Source: Pseudoalteromonas byunsanensis
GTDB taxonomy: Bacteria > Pseudomonadota > Gammaproteobacteria > Enterobacterales > Alteromonadaceae
Length of the DNA: 64,000 bases
Direction of reading: 5' to 3'
NCBI RefSeq assembly: GCF_001854475.1
Contig: NZ_MNAN01000035.1
Coordinates: forward strand, 157,460-221,459
Both the position numbers and the translations under genes were made by a program. A model generated the notes under the pieces. It was given only the letters and a program-made list of their open reading frames with translations. It did no database searches and had not been told where the DNA came from. This document shows, piece after piece, positions 1 to 11,558 of this stretch; the stretch's first letter is position 1, and the number at the start of each line of letters is the position of its first letter.

Positions 1-420
1 AGCTGCTCTATCACCATATCCCAACTCAGGACCAATGAAAAAGCGATATTTATCACCTACTTTCATTAGCTGTACGCCTTCAGTCCAGCCTGGAATAACC
101 TGATTTAAAGCAAAGCTAATCGGGCTGTCGCGCAGTACCGAGCTATCAAATACAGAGCCATCTAAAAGTGTACCGTGATAATGAACCTTAACTTTGCTCG
201 TCGCCGTTGGGTGTGTATCTCCACTCCCCTCAGTGAGCACTTCGTATTGCAAGCCAGATTCTGTTGTTTTGATATTTGGTTTGTCGGCATTTTGCTCTAA
301 GAACGTCTGTGCAGCGCTACGATTATACTGTGCCGATTGCTTCTGCTGTTTAGACTGTTTGTATACAAGAGCTGCCATCACCAAAATTACGACAAGTAAA
401 ATTATGTTTGTGGTCGACAT
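1..420 (-). CDS. FKBP-type peptidyl-prolyl cis-trans isomerase, C-terminus cut by the window edge
   Basis: Translating the minus strand from the ATG at 420 gives an N-terminal hydrophobic anchor (residues about 4-18), a Gln/Lys-rich spacer, and an FKBP fold with the family signatures VHYHGTLLDGSVFDSS, VIPGWTEG and IGPELGYGDRAA. The family catalyses proline isomerisation; the N-terminal anchor suggests a periplasm-facing, membrane-bound folding helper. About 140 residues are visible and the last strands of the domain are missing. Its ATG overlaps the stop of the upstream Lon-family gene by one base (TAATG), so the two are probably translated as a pair. Confidence 0.85.
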   Translation of the reverse strand, partial: MSTTNIILLVVILVMAALVYKQSKQQKQSAQYNRSAAQTFLEQNADKPNIKTTESGLQYEVLTEGSGDTHPTATSKVKVHYHGTLLDGSVFDSSVLRDSPISFALNQVIPGWTEGVQLMKVGDKYRFFIGPELGYGDRAA

Positions 421-2843
421 TACGCGTCCTTCTCTTTTTCGCTTTCTTTATCTTCATCTTTATCTTCACCATTGACCACATTGGCTATATGCTGCAATCG
501 CTCAAGTGCCAAGCCATTGATACTGTCTTTTGGATAACTGCCATCTTGTATAGCTCCAGCAGGTTTATCCATCAGTAAAGTCAGCGCTTCATCTACACTT
601 TCAACTGCATAAATATTGAAACGGCCAGTGGCAACAGCCGCCACTATTTCATCATCTAATACCAAGTTAACGCGGTTAGAGTTAGGTATGATAACGCCTT
701 GCTCACCCGTTAAACCACGCATCTTACAGAGTTTGAAAAAGCCCTCGATTTTTTCATTTACTCCGCCGATTGCTTGTACTTCACCATGCTGGTTAATTGA
801 ACCTGTTAATGCCAATGATTGATTAATGGGTAGTTGCGTAATGGCAGAAATCAGTCCACATAACTCGGCCAACGATGCGCTATCTCCATCTATGTAACCA
901 TAGCTCTGCTCGATAGCGATATTCGCGCTGAGCGTCAGCGCAAAATTTTGCGCATATTTATTTCCTAGATAACCGGTAAGTAGCATCACCCCTTTTGAGT
1001 GAATTGCTTTACCTAACTCAGCCTCTCTTTCGACATCAATCACACCGTCAGCCCCGGCATATACCGTTGCAGTTATCCGTGCCGGTGTACCAAATGCAGT
1101 GTCACCAATGTGTAGCACAGTCAGACCATTCACTTTACCTACCGCTTTACCTTGTGTTGCTATCAGTGTGTGGCCTTCTTGGATGTCACTGAGCATATTT
1201 TCACTCAATTGACCGGTGCGATATTGCTTGCCTGCAATCGCTTCATCAATATGTTCTGAATTGATTTGCGATACTTCATCTTGTCTCGCATAAAAGCTGG
1301 CTTCTGCCACTAACTCCAACACATCAGCAAAACGTGCCGACAACTTAGTATGATGTTCAGCTTGTCGATAACTAAATTTGAGTAAGCGAGCGAATGCCTC
1401 AGCAGTAAGGGTACAATTGAGCGTCTGCAAAGCATAATCCTGTACTTTGCTAATAAACTGGTACTGCATTTTGTCGGAGCTTGGCAGATAATAGTCAAAG
1501 TCGGCCAACACTCTAAACAGCTCAGCGAATTCCTCATCATACTCACCAATGGTGTAGTACAAGTCTCGCGAGCCTAACAAAATGATTTTTACATCCAATG
1601 GGATCAACTGAGGTTTTAAAGTGAAACTGCTGCCAACTGAATTATCCTGATAGGGCAAATCATTTTTGATCTGATGAGTTTTCAACGACAGTTTCAAGCC
1701 ATCCCAAACCTGAGGATTAGCTAGGACTTTTTCAGCATCCATTATCAAATAACCACCGTTTGCTCGGTGCAGCGCTCCGGCTTGAATTGAACGATAACTG
1801 GTGATCAAAGTACCTTGCGATGTCGCATACTCCACCTTACCAAAAATATTACCAAAGGTCGGATTAGGTTCATACACCACAGGAGCCGGATCATCGTCTT
1901 TATATTCGACCAGAATATTTGGCGCAAAAAAGTCACTCAGCATCCCCTTTGCGTCAAAATCATCTTTGTTTTCATCGCTGCTTGCGTCATCGTCCAACCA
2001 CTCAAGTACGGCATCTACGATTTCTGTACGCAAATCCTTAAGATAACGCACTACACCAATGTGGCTAGCATACTTATGCTCTAAGGTTCTCAATAGTGGC
2101 TTGGTAGCCATCTCTACGGTGGATTTTTTTAAATTACGTAACTTTTCTGATGATTCGCGTTTCCAGCGTGGTAGTTCGAGCAGAGCTTCAATCAATGCAT
2201 CTTCTAACCCTTCAATGGCATTAATGAAGTGGGCTTGAAGGTGCTCATCCAGTGCTGCAAATTCGTTATCATCTAATTGTTTTCCGTCCACAACAGGCGC
2301 AAAACCCACTAAATTGCTCTCCTCAAGCAGAGCCACGCTTTTATCAGCAGCTAATTGCTCAACCGCAGTCAGTGCTGCATTATATTTGTTGTCAAAATCT
2401 CTATCTATCGACTTTTTCTTACGTTGATAACCTGGGTTATCAAATGCCGCAGGGAAGGTATCTGCAACCTCATCTAAAAACTCGTCTATGTCATCTGCGA
2501 GCTCTTTACTTTGACCTGCTTGCATAAACATCGCGATAGGTTCGCGGTGATCATCATAGTTATTAACGTAGAGCCATTCTTTTGGTGTTGGACGTGTTTT
2601 ACTGTGTGCTTCAAGTTTGTCCTTTACCATAGTAAAACGACCAAGCGCAGCTTCCCCCATTACAAACACATTGTACCCTGGCAACTCCATACCCAAAGCA
2701 AAATCCAACGCGCTTTGTGCTCGTTGTTGACCGATGAACGGAAGCGCCTCAGGGTAAGGGTTATGCATACATGATTGGACATGAGTAACAGAAACCGACG
2801 GCGCAAGCGCGTCGGTAGATAATGGCGATATTTTTTTGGTCAT
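420..2843 (-). CDS. Lon-family ATP-dependent protease (LonC/YcbZ-like)
   Basis: The protein has about 807 residues and is larger than E. coli YcbZ. An N-terminal AAA-like region carries a degenerate P-loop (GEAALGRFT, about residues 63-71). It is followed by a long helical insertion and a C-terminal Lon protease domain. The proteolytic dyad is visible as Ser in GDSAS (about 657) and Lys in VNEKIEGF (about 699). The C-terminus is a highly charged Glu/Lys/Asp tail. The start chosen is the ATG at 2843, preceded by AAGAAG; an in-frame TTG at 2873 would add ten residues. It probably acts in the cytoplasm on misfolded or regulatory proteins, but the substrates are unknown. Confidence 0.85.
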   Translation of the reverse strand: MTKKISPLSTDALAPSVSVTHVQSCMHNPYPEALPFIGQQRAQSALDFALGMELPGYNVFVMGEAALGRFTMVKDKLEAHSKTRPTPKEWLYVNNYDDHREPIAMFMQAGQSKELADDIDEFLDEVADTFPAAFDNPGYQRKKKSIDRDFDNKYNAALTAVEQLAADKSVALLEESNLVGFAPVVDGKQLDDNEFAALDEHLQAHFINAIEGLEDALIEALLELPRWKRESSEKLRNLKKSTVEMATKPLLRTLEHKYASHIGVVRYLKDLRTEIVDAVLEWLDDDASSDENKDDFDAKGMLSDFFAPNILVEYKDDDPAPVVYEPNPTFGNIFGKVEYATSQGTLITSYRSIQAGALHRANGGYLIMDAEKVLANPQVWDGLKLSLKTHQIKNDLPYQDNSVGSSFTLKPQLIPLDVKIILLGSRDLYYTIGEYDEEFAELFRVLADFDYYLPSSDKMQYQFISKVQDYALQTLNCTLTAEAFARLLKFSYRQAEHHTKLSARFADVLELVAEASFYARQDEVSQINSEHIDEAIAGKQYRTGQLSENMLSDIQEGHTLIATQGKAVGKVNGLTVLHIGDTAFGTPARITATVYAGADGVIDVEREAELGKAIHSKGVMLLTGYLGNKYAQNFALTLSANIAIEQSYGYIDGDSASLAELCGLISAITQLPINQSLALTGSINQHGEVQAIGGVNEKIEGFFKLCKMRGLTGEQGVIIPNSNRVNLVLDDEIVAAVATGRFNIYAVESVDEALTLLMDKPAGAIQDGSYPKDSINGLALERLQHIANVVNGEDKDEDKESEKEKDA

Positions 2844-2888
2844 TCCTAACTTCTTATTTCTCAACGCTAACAACTATTGGGTTAGGTT

Positions 2889-3347
2889 CTATGGGGATAA
2901 TGCTTTTCGCACAAACTCACCGTGCCCGCATTCTGAACATGGCATAATTTCACTGGCGTAAAACACATCCGATTTATTGCCACAATTCTTACATACTAAT
3001 TGCCCCATGGCTATCCATTCTCCTTGCTTGTATGTACCTTTGTGATCAAAATCCTGCAACAACGAATGCCATTCCAATTGGGTTCTGTCCTCTAGTTGTG
3101 CCAACTCGTACCATATAGACGCTTTAAGTTCTTGCCAGGCTAAATCATCGTAATACTTGTTGTAGTCTTTTAGGTGAGCCAGATCTCGGCGTAAGTAGCG
3201 TTTGTATGTTGCTAACTTCTCTTGGGATAGGTTTTTCAATGCTTGTTGATGTTCCATGAACTTTTCAACGAGATCATCAACTTCATGCTCTTTTACATCT
3301 TTTAGCCAATCAGTAAACTGACTGAGCCATTTTTGATAATCTACCAT
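2889..3347 (-). CDS. Zinc-ribbon protein of the YbeL/DUF1451 family
   Basis: This 152-residue protein is helical and charged over its first 110 residues. It ends in a zinc ribbon with two CxxC pairs (CKNCG and CSECG). The length, the TQLEW motif and the position of the ribbon match E. coli YbeL. The biochemical role of the family is not established. It lies 45 bases upstream of the Lon-family gene on the same strand, so co-transcription is possible. Confidence 0.8.
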   Translation of the reverse strand: MVDYQKWLSQFTDWLKDVKEHEVDDLVEKFMEHQQALKNLSQEKLATYKRYLRRDLAHLKDYNKYYDDLAWQELKASIWYELAQLEDRTQLEWHSLLQDFDHKGTYKQGEWIAMGQLVCKNCGNKSDVFYASEIMPCSECGHGEFVRKALSP

Positions 3348-3413
3348 TGCTACACTCTCCTAATCAAATGCCTCTTTTGATAAGTGTAGACCAGTTATGC
3401 TATTCAATGTATT

Positions 3414-3443
3414 AGGGTTTACCAAATACATTCGGTAAACCCT
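3414..3443 (-). terminator. Hairpin after the TonB receptor gene
   Basis: A perfect 10-bp inverted repeat, AGGGTTTACC / GGTAAACCCT with a 10-base loop, sits 8 bases past the receptor stop. No clear U-run follows on the minus strand, so it may be a weak or Rho-assisted terminator or an mRNA-stabilising hairpin. Confidence 0.45.
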
Positions 3444-3451
3444 GTTACAGG

Positions 3452-5590
3452 CTAAAATTGATATTTCATACCCAATGTTACGGTGGTGCCTAATCCTTTG
3501 ACATTGTAACCACCATAGGTATAGGATTGTGCACGTGCTGGGAAGTAGTCAGCATTTAATAGGTTTTCAATTCCGACGAACCCTTGCCAGTGATTGGTAA
3601 ATTGATATTGCCCGCTGAAGTTTAAAACATCATAACTATCAACAGGGCCTTGATCTAAACCATATTCATTTTTGTCATTTTTCTCAAAACGCTTTCGATC
3701 ACCCACATGTAACCAGCTTAGTGTCATCGACAAGCCATCTTGTGGTTGCCAGTTCAAGTTGGCTGTTAACTTTGGAGGGCTAATATGCTTTGAACCTAAG
3801 TACTCGTTCGAGCTGGTATTTTTTCCCTCTGTATAGCTGTAAGTAGCATTGAGCTGCAAAGTTGCTGTGATGGTGTAATCAACTAATGCCTCGTAGCCCC
3901 AAATTCGTTGCGGCGCTCGTACTGGTTCATAAATACCCGTTACCTTGTTAAGCTTGTTAATAGTACCAAGCTCCGAGGTGCTCTTGTAGGCGGCAAATTC
4001 AAAACGAAGTTTTGAGAGCTGAGAGTTAAAGCCAACTTCATAGCTGTCGATAATAGATGCCTCAGTTTGGATGTTAGCAATGTCTGTCACCGTAGCGCTG
4101 CGCAGTAAACGTCCGATATCAGAAATATCAGATCCCTGTGAGTAGCTTGCGAATGGGCTAAATTTGTCATCACCATTATACTTTACCCCCACATTGTAAG
4201 TGGTTGCATCATGATTAACCGTGTCACCTTTTACATCAAACGGCACAGAGCAGGTATCAGCCGTGCGGCATAGCTTCAAAGTACGATAATCTGCCACCGC
4301 AATATCTATGCTTTCTTCTCGAACTCCCGCTTTAATCACCAAATCATCAGCAATAATCCATTTGGTTTGCAAATAGCCCGCAAGGCTGTCCATATCCATT
4401 TCTGGTACCCAGTTCCTGCCATCAACGAGTGGTTGAGAGGTAACATCATTTAATGCATCCACCCCGTAGATAAACGTGGCCTGCACATTGTCATTAAAAT
4501 CAATTAAGCTATTAAACGTTGCTCTAGCACCTTGCTTTTCCGAGCGGATAATTGATTGGCCGCCCGTATAACCTTCATCTGGGTTAGCAAGGCTAGGTGA
4601 GAAGAAAAATACATTCTCTATGTCCTGCTTATAGGCATCAAGCGTCAGTTGTGTGTTAGCAAAAATGGCTTGATCTGTATATTTCAAAGTCACATTTTCA
4701 TTGCCCTTAGGGCCTTGCGGTTTACCCTGTTTTTGCTGGGCTGGGGGCATGTGAATAGCATATGACTTTTCACCCAAATTCATATTGCCAAATACATCAC
4801 CCAAGTCTGTTTTTTGCTGCGAGCTGTAGAAGTTGTAGCTAAATTGTACTTGCTTATCTTCATCGAGGTCATAACCCAATTTAGTGAAGTAGTTTTCAGT
4901 CACGGTATCCGAAAGGCCATATTGCAAACCAAGAATATCGCCCTGTGCATCACGCTGAACCCCGTTTTCTTCATAACTGGCCGTCACTAAATAACTAAGT
5001 TGGTCAACGCGGCCGTTAATGGCTCCTGCAACTCGTCCACCGGCACTCTCTGCTATTTTTACGGCGCTAAAACGGCTAGACAAGCTAATTTCACCACTCG
5101 CTTTTTCACCGCTTCTGGCCTGTTTTGTAATATAGTTAATGATGCCTCCTGAGGCACCATTACCATAAATAGAGGTCGCACCTTTGATCACTTCGATACG
5201 CGCAATCGCACTAGGGTCTAATGTTTTTATACCCAAAGAGCCATTACGCAATGGAGTTGACTGGGGTACCCCATCAATCATGACCAATGGTGCTCTGCCC
5301 CTCAATGATTGGCCGGTATTGCTTGAACTACCGGTATCGGGGGCGAGGCCCGGCACGATTTGCGACAGCAAACTTTGCAACTCGGGATTTACCTGCAGGT
5401 GCTCTTCGATTTGCTTTTGACTGATGACGGTAATTGAGGCTGGTACCTCGTCAATACTTTCAAATACTCGGCTTCCAGAAACAACAACATGTTCCATATC
5501 TGAATTTTGAGAGTTTTCAACACGAGAGTTCTCTGCGATAGCCGCTGTACTTATAGAAACCGCTAGTATACTGAGAGTCGATTTTAACAT
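3452..5590 (-). CDS. TonB-dependent outer-membrane siderophore receptor, IutA-like
   Basis: The 712-residue precursor has a signal peptide (MLKSTLSILAVSISTAAIA, cut near residue 19). A plug domain follows, with QSLRGRAPLVMIDGVP, IARIEVIKGATSIYGNGASGG and IINYITK. A 22-strand-type barrel ends in the outer-membrane C-terminal aromatic residue (KYQF). The plug wording is closest to the aerobactin receptor IutA in the sequences I know. The likely role is uptake of a ferric hydroxamate or mixed siderophore, energised by TonB-ExbBD encoded elsewhere. The exact ligand cannot be read from the sequence. Two cysteines in an extracellular-type loop (CRTADTCSVPF) may form a disulfide. A Fur-like site lies upstream. 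Confidence 0.85.
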   Translation of the reverse strand: MLKSTLSILAVSISTAAIAENSRVENSQNSDMEHVVVSGSRVFESIDEVPASITVISQKQIEEHLQVNPELQSLLSQIVPGLAPDTGSSSNTGQSLRGRAPLVMIDGVPQSTPLRNGSLGIKTLDPSAIARIEVIKGATSIYGNGASGGIINYITKQARSGEKASGEISLSSRFSAVKIAESAGGRVAGAINGRVDQLSYLVTASYEENGVQRDAQGDILGLQYGLSDTVTENYFTKLGYDLDEDKQVQFSYNFYSSQQKTDLGDVFGNMNLGEKSYAIHMPPAQQKQGKPQGPKGNENVTLKYTDQAIFANTQLTLDAYKQDIENVFFFSPSLANPDEGYTGGQSIIRSEKQGARATFNSLIDFNDNVQATFIYGVDALNDVTSQPLVDGRNWVPEMDMDSLAGYLQTKWIIADDLVIKAGVREESIDIAVADYRTLKLCRTADTCSVPFDVKGDTVNHDATTYNVGVKYNGDDKFSPFASYSQGSDISDIGRLLRSATVTDIANIQTEASIIDSYEVGFNSQLSKLRFEFAAYKSTSELGTINKLNKVTGIYEPVRAPQRIWGYEALVDYTITATLQLNATYSYTEGKNTSSNEYLGSKHISPPKLTANLNWQPQDGLSMTLSWLHVGDRKRFEKNDKNEYGLDQGPVDSYDVLNFSGQYQFTNHWQGFVGIENLLNADYFPARAQSYTYGGYNVKGLGTTVTLGMKYQF

Positions 5591-5671
5591 GGGTATCCTT
5601 GCTGGATTTAGAATAATAATGATTTAAAAAGCGGCGATATAGTATGGTGGAAATCAACAAAGATCAATAGA

Positions 5672-5690
5672 AATAAGAACCACTCTCATT
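5672..5690 (-). promoter_or_regulatory. Probable Fur box upstream of the TonB receptor
   Basis: Read on the receptor strand, AATGAGAGTGGTTCTTATT is an imperfect inverted repeat that resembles the gammaproteobacterial Fur consensus. It lies about 82 bases before the receptor start, a position suited to iron repression. This is a match by eye, not a scored one. In the rest of the 345-base gap up to leuS I see no convincing gene or clear promoter. Confidence 0.5.
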
Positions 5691-5935
5691 TCTATTTATG
5701 GATATCATTTAGTATTTGCGTTAATTTTTGCAATTATTGTAGCGACACCAATAGGCATTCCATTTAGGGCCACCTTTACCCCCTATGTCACTGTTCTTAC
5801 ACCCGCTGATAAACATACGTTCACGTACAAACAATTGGCTAAAATAATTACGCCTTAGGTGCTGTGATTGCGGGTCAAATTCGGGTATGCTATCGGGCAA
5901 TTTTCTATCAATTTGCAAGAAGTCTGGAAACGTAG

Positions 5936-8524
<2,589 letters not shown>

Positions 8525-8525
8525 G

Positions 8526-9026
8526 ATGCGTCTTGGAGCTTTGATTAAACACGGATTAGCGCTTTTGCTAGTCTGTGTTTTGTTATCAGGCTGTGGCTTT
8601 CATTTAAAGAAAGCCTCTTACCTGCCTATTGAGATGCGCACTATTGTGCTCAGCGGTGACGATAAACGTGCCGAACTCTACGAGTTACTCAGCAATGATC
8701 TTCAACAAGCCAAAGTAACGTTGGTCGACGATGCTCCAGCTGACAATCAACTGGTTCAATTACACCTATACCGTGATACCTTAGAGCGCCAAACACTGAG
8801 TTTGTTTAAAAATGGTCAGGTTGCACAGTATCAGCTAGCATATGGCGTTTCTTATCGTGTAACTCGACCAGACCAAGAGCCTGTAGAACAACGTTTTGAG
8901 TTGTATAGAAACTATCAAGACGACCCTGATAACGCCCTAGCAAAAGCCAAAGAACTTGAATTACTGCTTAACGAGTTACGTCAGCTTGCCAGTAAACGTA
9001 TTGTTCGCGAGTTATCCCAACTATAA
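8526..9026 (+). CDS. lptE: LPS-assembly lipoprotein LptE
   Basis: A 166-residue lipoprotein. The signal peptide ends in a lipobox (LLSGCGF), giving Cys at about residue 23. The FHLKKASYLPIEMRTIVLSGDD opening is typical of LptE/RlpB. It plugs the LptD barrel in the outer membrane and helps insert lipopolysaccharide. It sits between leuS and holA as in E. coli, and its stop overlaps the holA start (TAATG). Confidence 0.93.
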   Translation: MRLGALIKHGLALLLVCVLLSGCGFHLKKASYLPIEMRTIVLSGDDKRAELYELLSNDLQQAKVTLVDDAPADNQLVQLHLYRDTLERQTLSLFKNGQVAQYQLAYGVSYRVTRPDQEPVEQRFELYRNYQDDPDNALAKAKELELLLNELRQLASKRIVRELSQL

Positions 9027-10063
9027 TGCGCTGTTACGCAAATCAACTAACCCCGCAGTTAAAGCACGCTCTAGCTCCTTTTTATATGGTGTTTGGTGAA
9101 GAGCCTTTTCAAGAGGCTAATTGCGTATTAGAGATCAAGCAAGTAGCCAAAAAGCAAGGCTTTGATGAGGTAATTAAATTTACCCTGCTACCCGGATTCG
9201 ACTGGCAAGAACTTATTGCACAATATAATAGTATGTCACTGTTTAGCGCACGGACCCTTATCGAGTTTGATCTAAACCAGCAAAAACCTGGCACCCAAGG
9301 CAGCCAAGTATTTAAGTCACTGAGTGAGAACCCAAACCCCGACGTAATCTTAATTTTAAAAGGCGCAAAAGCAGGTCAGGATATTCAGCGCACAGCTTGG
9401 TTTAAGGCCCTAGACAAACAAGGCCTATTTGTGCCCTGCTACGTGTTAACGGGCAATCACCTGAATCGTTGGTTAGATGACCAATGTAGACTTCTAAAAC
9501 TGAATATTGCGGGCGATGCGAAGCGCAGTTTACTCGCCGCGACTGAAGGTAATCTGCTGGCCACACATCAGGAACTTGAGAAACTTTCCTTATTATATAA
9601 GTCTGAACCTATCGAGCAGTCACAGGTATTAATGGGGCTGCTAAACCAAGCAAAGTTTGATATTTTTGACCTCAACACCGCGCTGCTCAGTGGCAATGCC
9701 AAACAAGTCATTAAAGTCATGCTTAAGCTGGCTGATGATAATGTTGAACCTGCAAGTATTGTCTGGAATTTAAACAAAGAAGCTCAAACCTTACTGACGA
9801 TTAAACAAGGCTTACAGTCGGGACAGAATATCTCTCAGCTGTTTAAACAACATGGGGTATGGAAAAATCAGCAAGCAAACACATCGCAAGCACTCGACCG
9901 CCTAACACTGGCCCAAATAGAGAACCTTGTTAACTTGCTGGCTCAATTTGATTCCGCTTATAAACGTGCTGAGATGGTAACTCCATATCAGGCACTCGCA
10001 CATATTGCTCTGGCGTTTTGCCAACCAGTTAACTTTTCATTACCTCACCAACCATTAAGCTAA
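9026..10063 (+). CDS. holA: DNA polymerase III delta subunit
   Basis: The 345-residue length fits the delta subunit of the clamp loader, which opens the beta clamp and hands it to primed DNA. The start MRCYANQLTPQLKHALAPFYMVFGEEPF and the segment DVILILKGAKAGQDIQRTAWFKAL are characteristic. Domains run as a degenerate AAA+ fold (about residues 1-210) then a helical collar domain. It is translationally coupled to lptE, and nadD begins 9 bases after its stop. Confidence 0.93.
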   Translation: MRCYANQLTPQLKHALAPFYMVFGEEPFQEANCVLEIKQVAKKQGFDEVIKFTLLPGFDWQELIAQYNSMSLFSARTLIEFDLNQQKPGTQGSQVFKSLSENPNPDVILILKGAKAGQDIQRTAWFKALDKQGLFVPCYVLTGNHLNRWLDDQCRLLKLNIAGDAKRSLLAATEGNLLATHQELEKLSLLYKSEPIEQSQVLMGLLNQAKFDIFDLNTALLSGNAKQVIKVMLKLADDNVEPASIVWNLNKEAQTLLTIKQGLQSGQNISQLFKQHGVWKNQQANTSQALDRLTLAQIENLVNLLAQFDSAYKRAEMVTPYQALAHIALAFCQPVNFSLPHQPLS

Positions 10064-10071
10064 CCACTTTT

Positions 10072-10701
10072 ATGATTGCATTATTTGGCGGTACATTCGA
10101 TCCTATCCACCTTGGCCACATAAACATGGCAAAACAGTGTATTGATGAACTGTCTTTGGATGCATTACATTTTTTACCGTGTGCCGTACCTGTACATAAA
10201 GCACAACCAGGCATAACCGACACACATCGCTTAGCCATGTTGTTATTAGCTACCAAAGATAACCCCAAATTTAAGATAGATCACAGAGAGCTCAAAAGAC
10301 AGGGACCCTCTTACTCGCTACTCAGTTTGCAAGAGTGTCGCGTCGAACACCCAAATACGCCGTTGGTATTTTTAATGGGCATGGACTCCTTCAACAGCCT
10401 GCCAAGTTGGTTTAAATGGCAAGAAATCACCAAGCTTTGCCACATCGTGGTATATCAAAGACCGGGCGAGATACTATCAACAACAACAGAGCTCAGCGAC
10501 TATTTAGCTCAATCCCATACTTTAGACAGCAGTGCCTTACATCATAAATTGGGAGGATTGTGCTACTTTTTATCAGGGCAAAAATTTGATGCTGCCTCAA
10601 GTGAAATACGTAAGCGTTTAAAAAATAGAGAAAATACGGAACATTTACTCAATGAAAAGGTCATAAACTACATTAATGAGCACCTCCTGTATGCTGAATA
10701 A
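10072..10701 (+). CDS. nadD: Nicotinate-nucleotide adenylyltransferase
   Basis: The 209-residue enzyme joins ATP to nicotinic acid mononucleotide in NAD synthesis. The nucleotidyltransferase signature GGTFDPIHLGHINMA, with its T/HxGH-type phosphate-binding site, is at residues 6-20. The C-terminal SSSEIR-type motif appears as AASSEIRKRL. Its place between holA and rsfS matches the E. coli order apart from the missing cobC. Confidence 0.94.
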   Translation: MIALFGGTFDPIHLGHINMAKQCIDELSLDALHFLPCAVPVHKAQPGITDTHRLAMLLLATKDNPKFKIDHRELKRQGPSYSLLSLQECRVEHPNTPLVFLMGMDSFNSLPSWFKWQEITKLCHIVVYQRPGEILSTTTELSDYLAQSHTLDSSALHHKLGGLCYFLSGQKFDAASSEIRKRLKNRENTEHLLNEKVINYINEHLLYAE

Positions 10702-10756
10702 GCGTGTATGCTGTGATAGAATCGCCGATTATTTTATTTAGTGAAGAGAAATACAC

Positions 10757-11074
10757 TTGAATTCTGAACAACTTTTAGACTTTGCCTTGGACAAAGTTGA
10801 CGATATGAAAGCCCGCGATGTAGTAAAACTAGACGTACGCGGCGTATCTTCAGTCACGGATTATATGGTTATTTGCTCAGGCAATTCAAAACGTCATGTA
10901 CAGTCAATCGCAGAGCATGTTGCAAAAGAAGCCCGTCACGCAGGTGAAGAGCCTTTAGGGCAAGAAGGCCAAGATGTTGGTGAATGGGTATTAGTTGATC
11001 TCGGTGATGTGGTTGTGCATGTCATGCAAGATCAAACCAGAAGTCTCTATGATCTTGAAAAACTTTGGGGCTAA
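10757..11074 (+). CDS. rsfS: Ribosomal silencing factor RsfS
   Basis: A 105-residue protein that binds uL14 on the large subunit and blocks subunit joining in starvation or stationary phase. The family core is present: KARDVVKLDVRGVSSVTDYMVICSGNSKRHV and VGEWVLVDLGDVVVHVM. The start codon is TTG, preceded by GAAGAG at a workable distance. The next gene, rlmH, follows after 3 bases. Confidence 0.93.
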   Translation: MNSEQLLDFALDKVDDMKARDVVKLDVRGVSSVTDYMVICSGNSKRHVQSIAEHVAKEARHAGEEPLGQEGQDVGEWVLVDLGDVVVHVMQDQTRSLYDLEKLWG

Positions 11075-11077
11075 ACT

Positions 11078-11548
11078 TTGAAGATTCAGTTAGTTGCTGT
11101 TGGAACTAAAATGCCTGCTTGGGTAGAAACTGGCTTTAAAGAATATCAACGACGCTTTCCCAAAGATATGCCACTGGAATTAATTGAAATCCCAGCAGGC
11201 AAGCGTGGAAAGAATGCCGATATAAAGCGCATCTTACAGGTTGAGGGTGAAAAAACCCTCGCTGCTATCCCAAAAGGTAATCGTATCGTTACGCTCGAAG
11301 TAACGGGCAAACCATGGGATACTCACCAACTAGCAAGTAACATGCAAAAGTGGCAGCTAGATGGTCGGGATATAAGCTTACTCATTGGCGGCCCGGAAGG
11401 CTTAGCCCCTGAATGTATCGCAGCATCAGAGCAGAAGTGGTCATTATCTAATTTAACTTTGCCGCACCCTTTGGTGCGAATTATTGTTGCAGAGAGCCTC
11501 TATCGTGGATGGAGCTTGAACAACAACCACCCATATCATAGAGAATAG
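11078..11548 (+). CDS. rlmH: 23S rRNA pseudouridine-1915 N3-methyltransferase
   Basis: This 156-residue SPOUT-class methyltransferase methylates pseudouridine 1915 in helix 69 of 23S rRNA on assembled ribosomes. The SAM-binding trefoil knot is visible as [12 protein letters not shown] and [31 protein letters not shown] at the C-terminus. Translation starts at a TTG. It forms a tight pair with rsfS, as in E. coli. Confidence 0.95.
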   Translation: MKIQLVAVGTKMPAWVETGFKEYQRRFPKDMPLELIEIPAGKRGKNADIKRILQVEGEKTLAAIPKGNRIVTLEVTGKPWDTHQLASNMQKWQLDGRDISLLIGGPEGLAPECIAASEQKWSLSNLTLPHPLVRIIVAESLYRGWSLNNNHPYHRE

Positions 11549-11558
11549 TTATTAAACG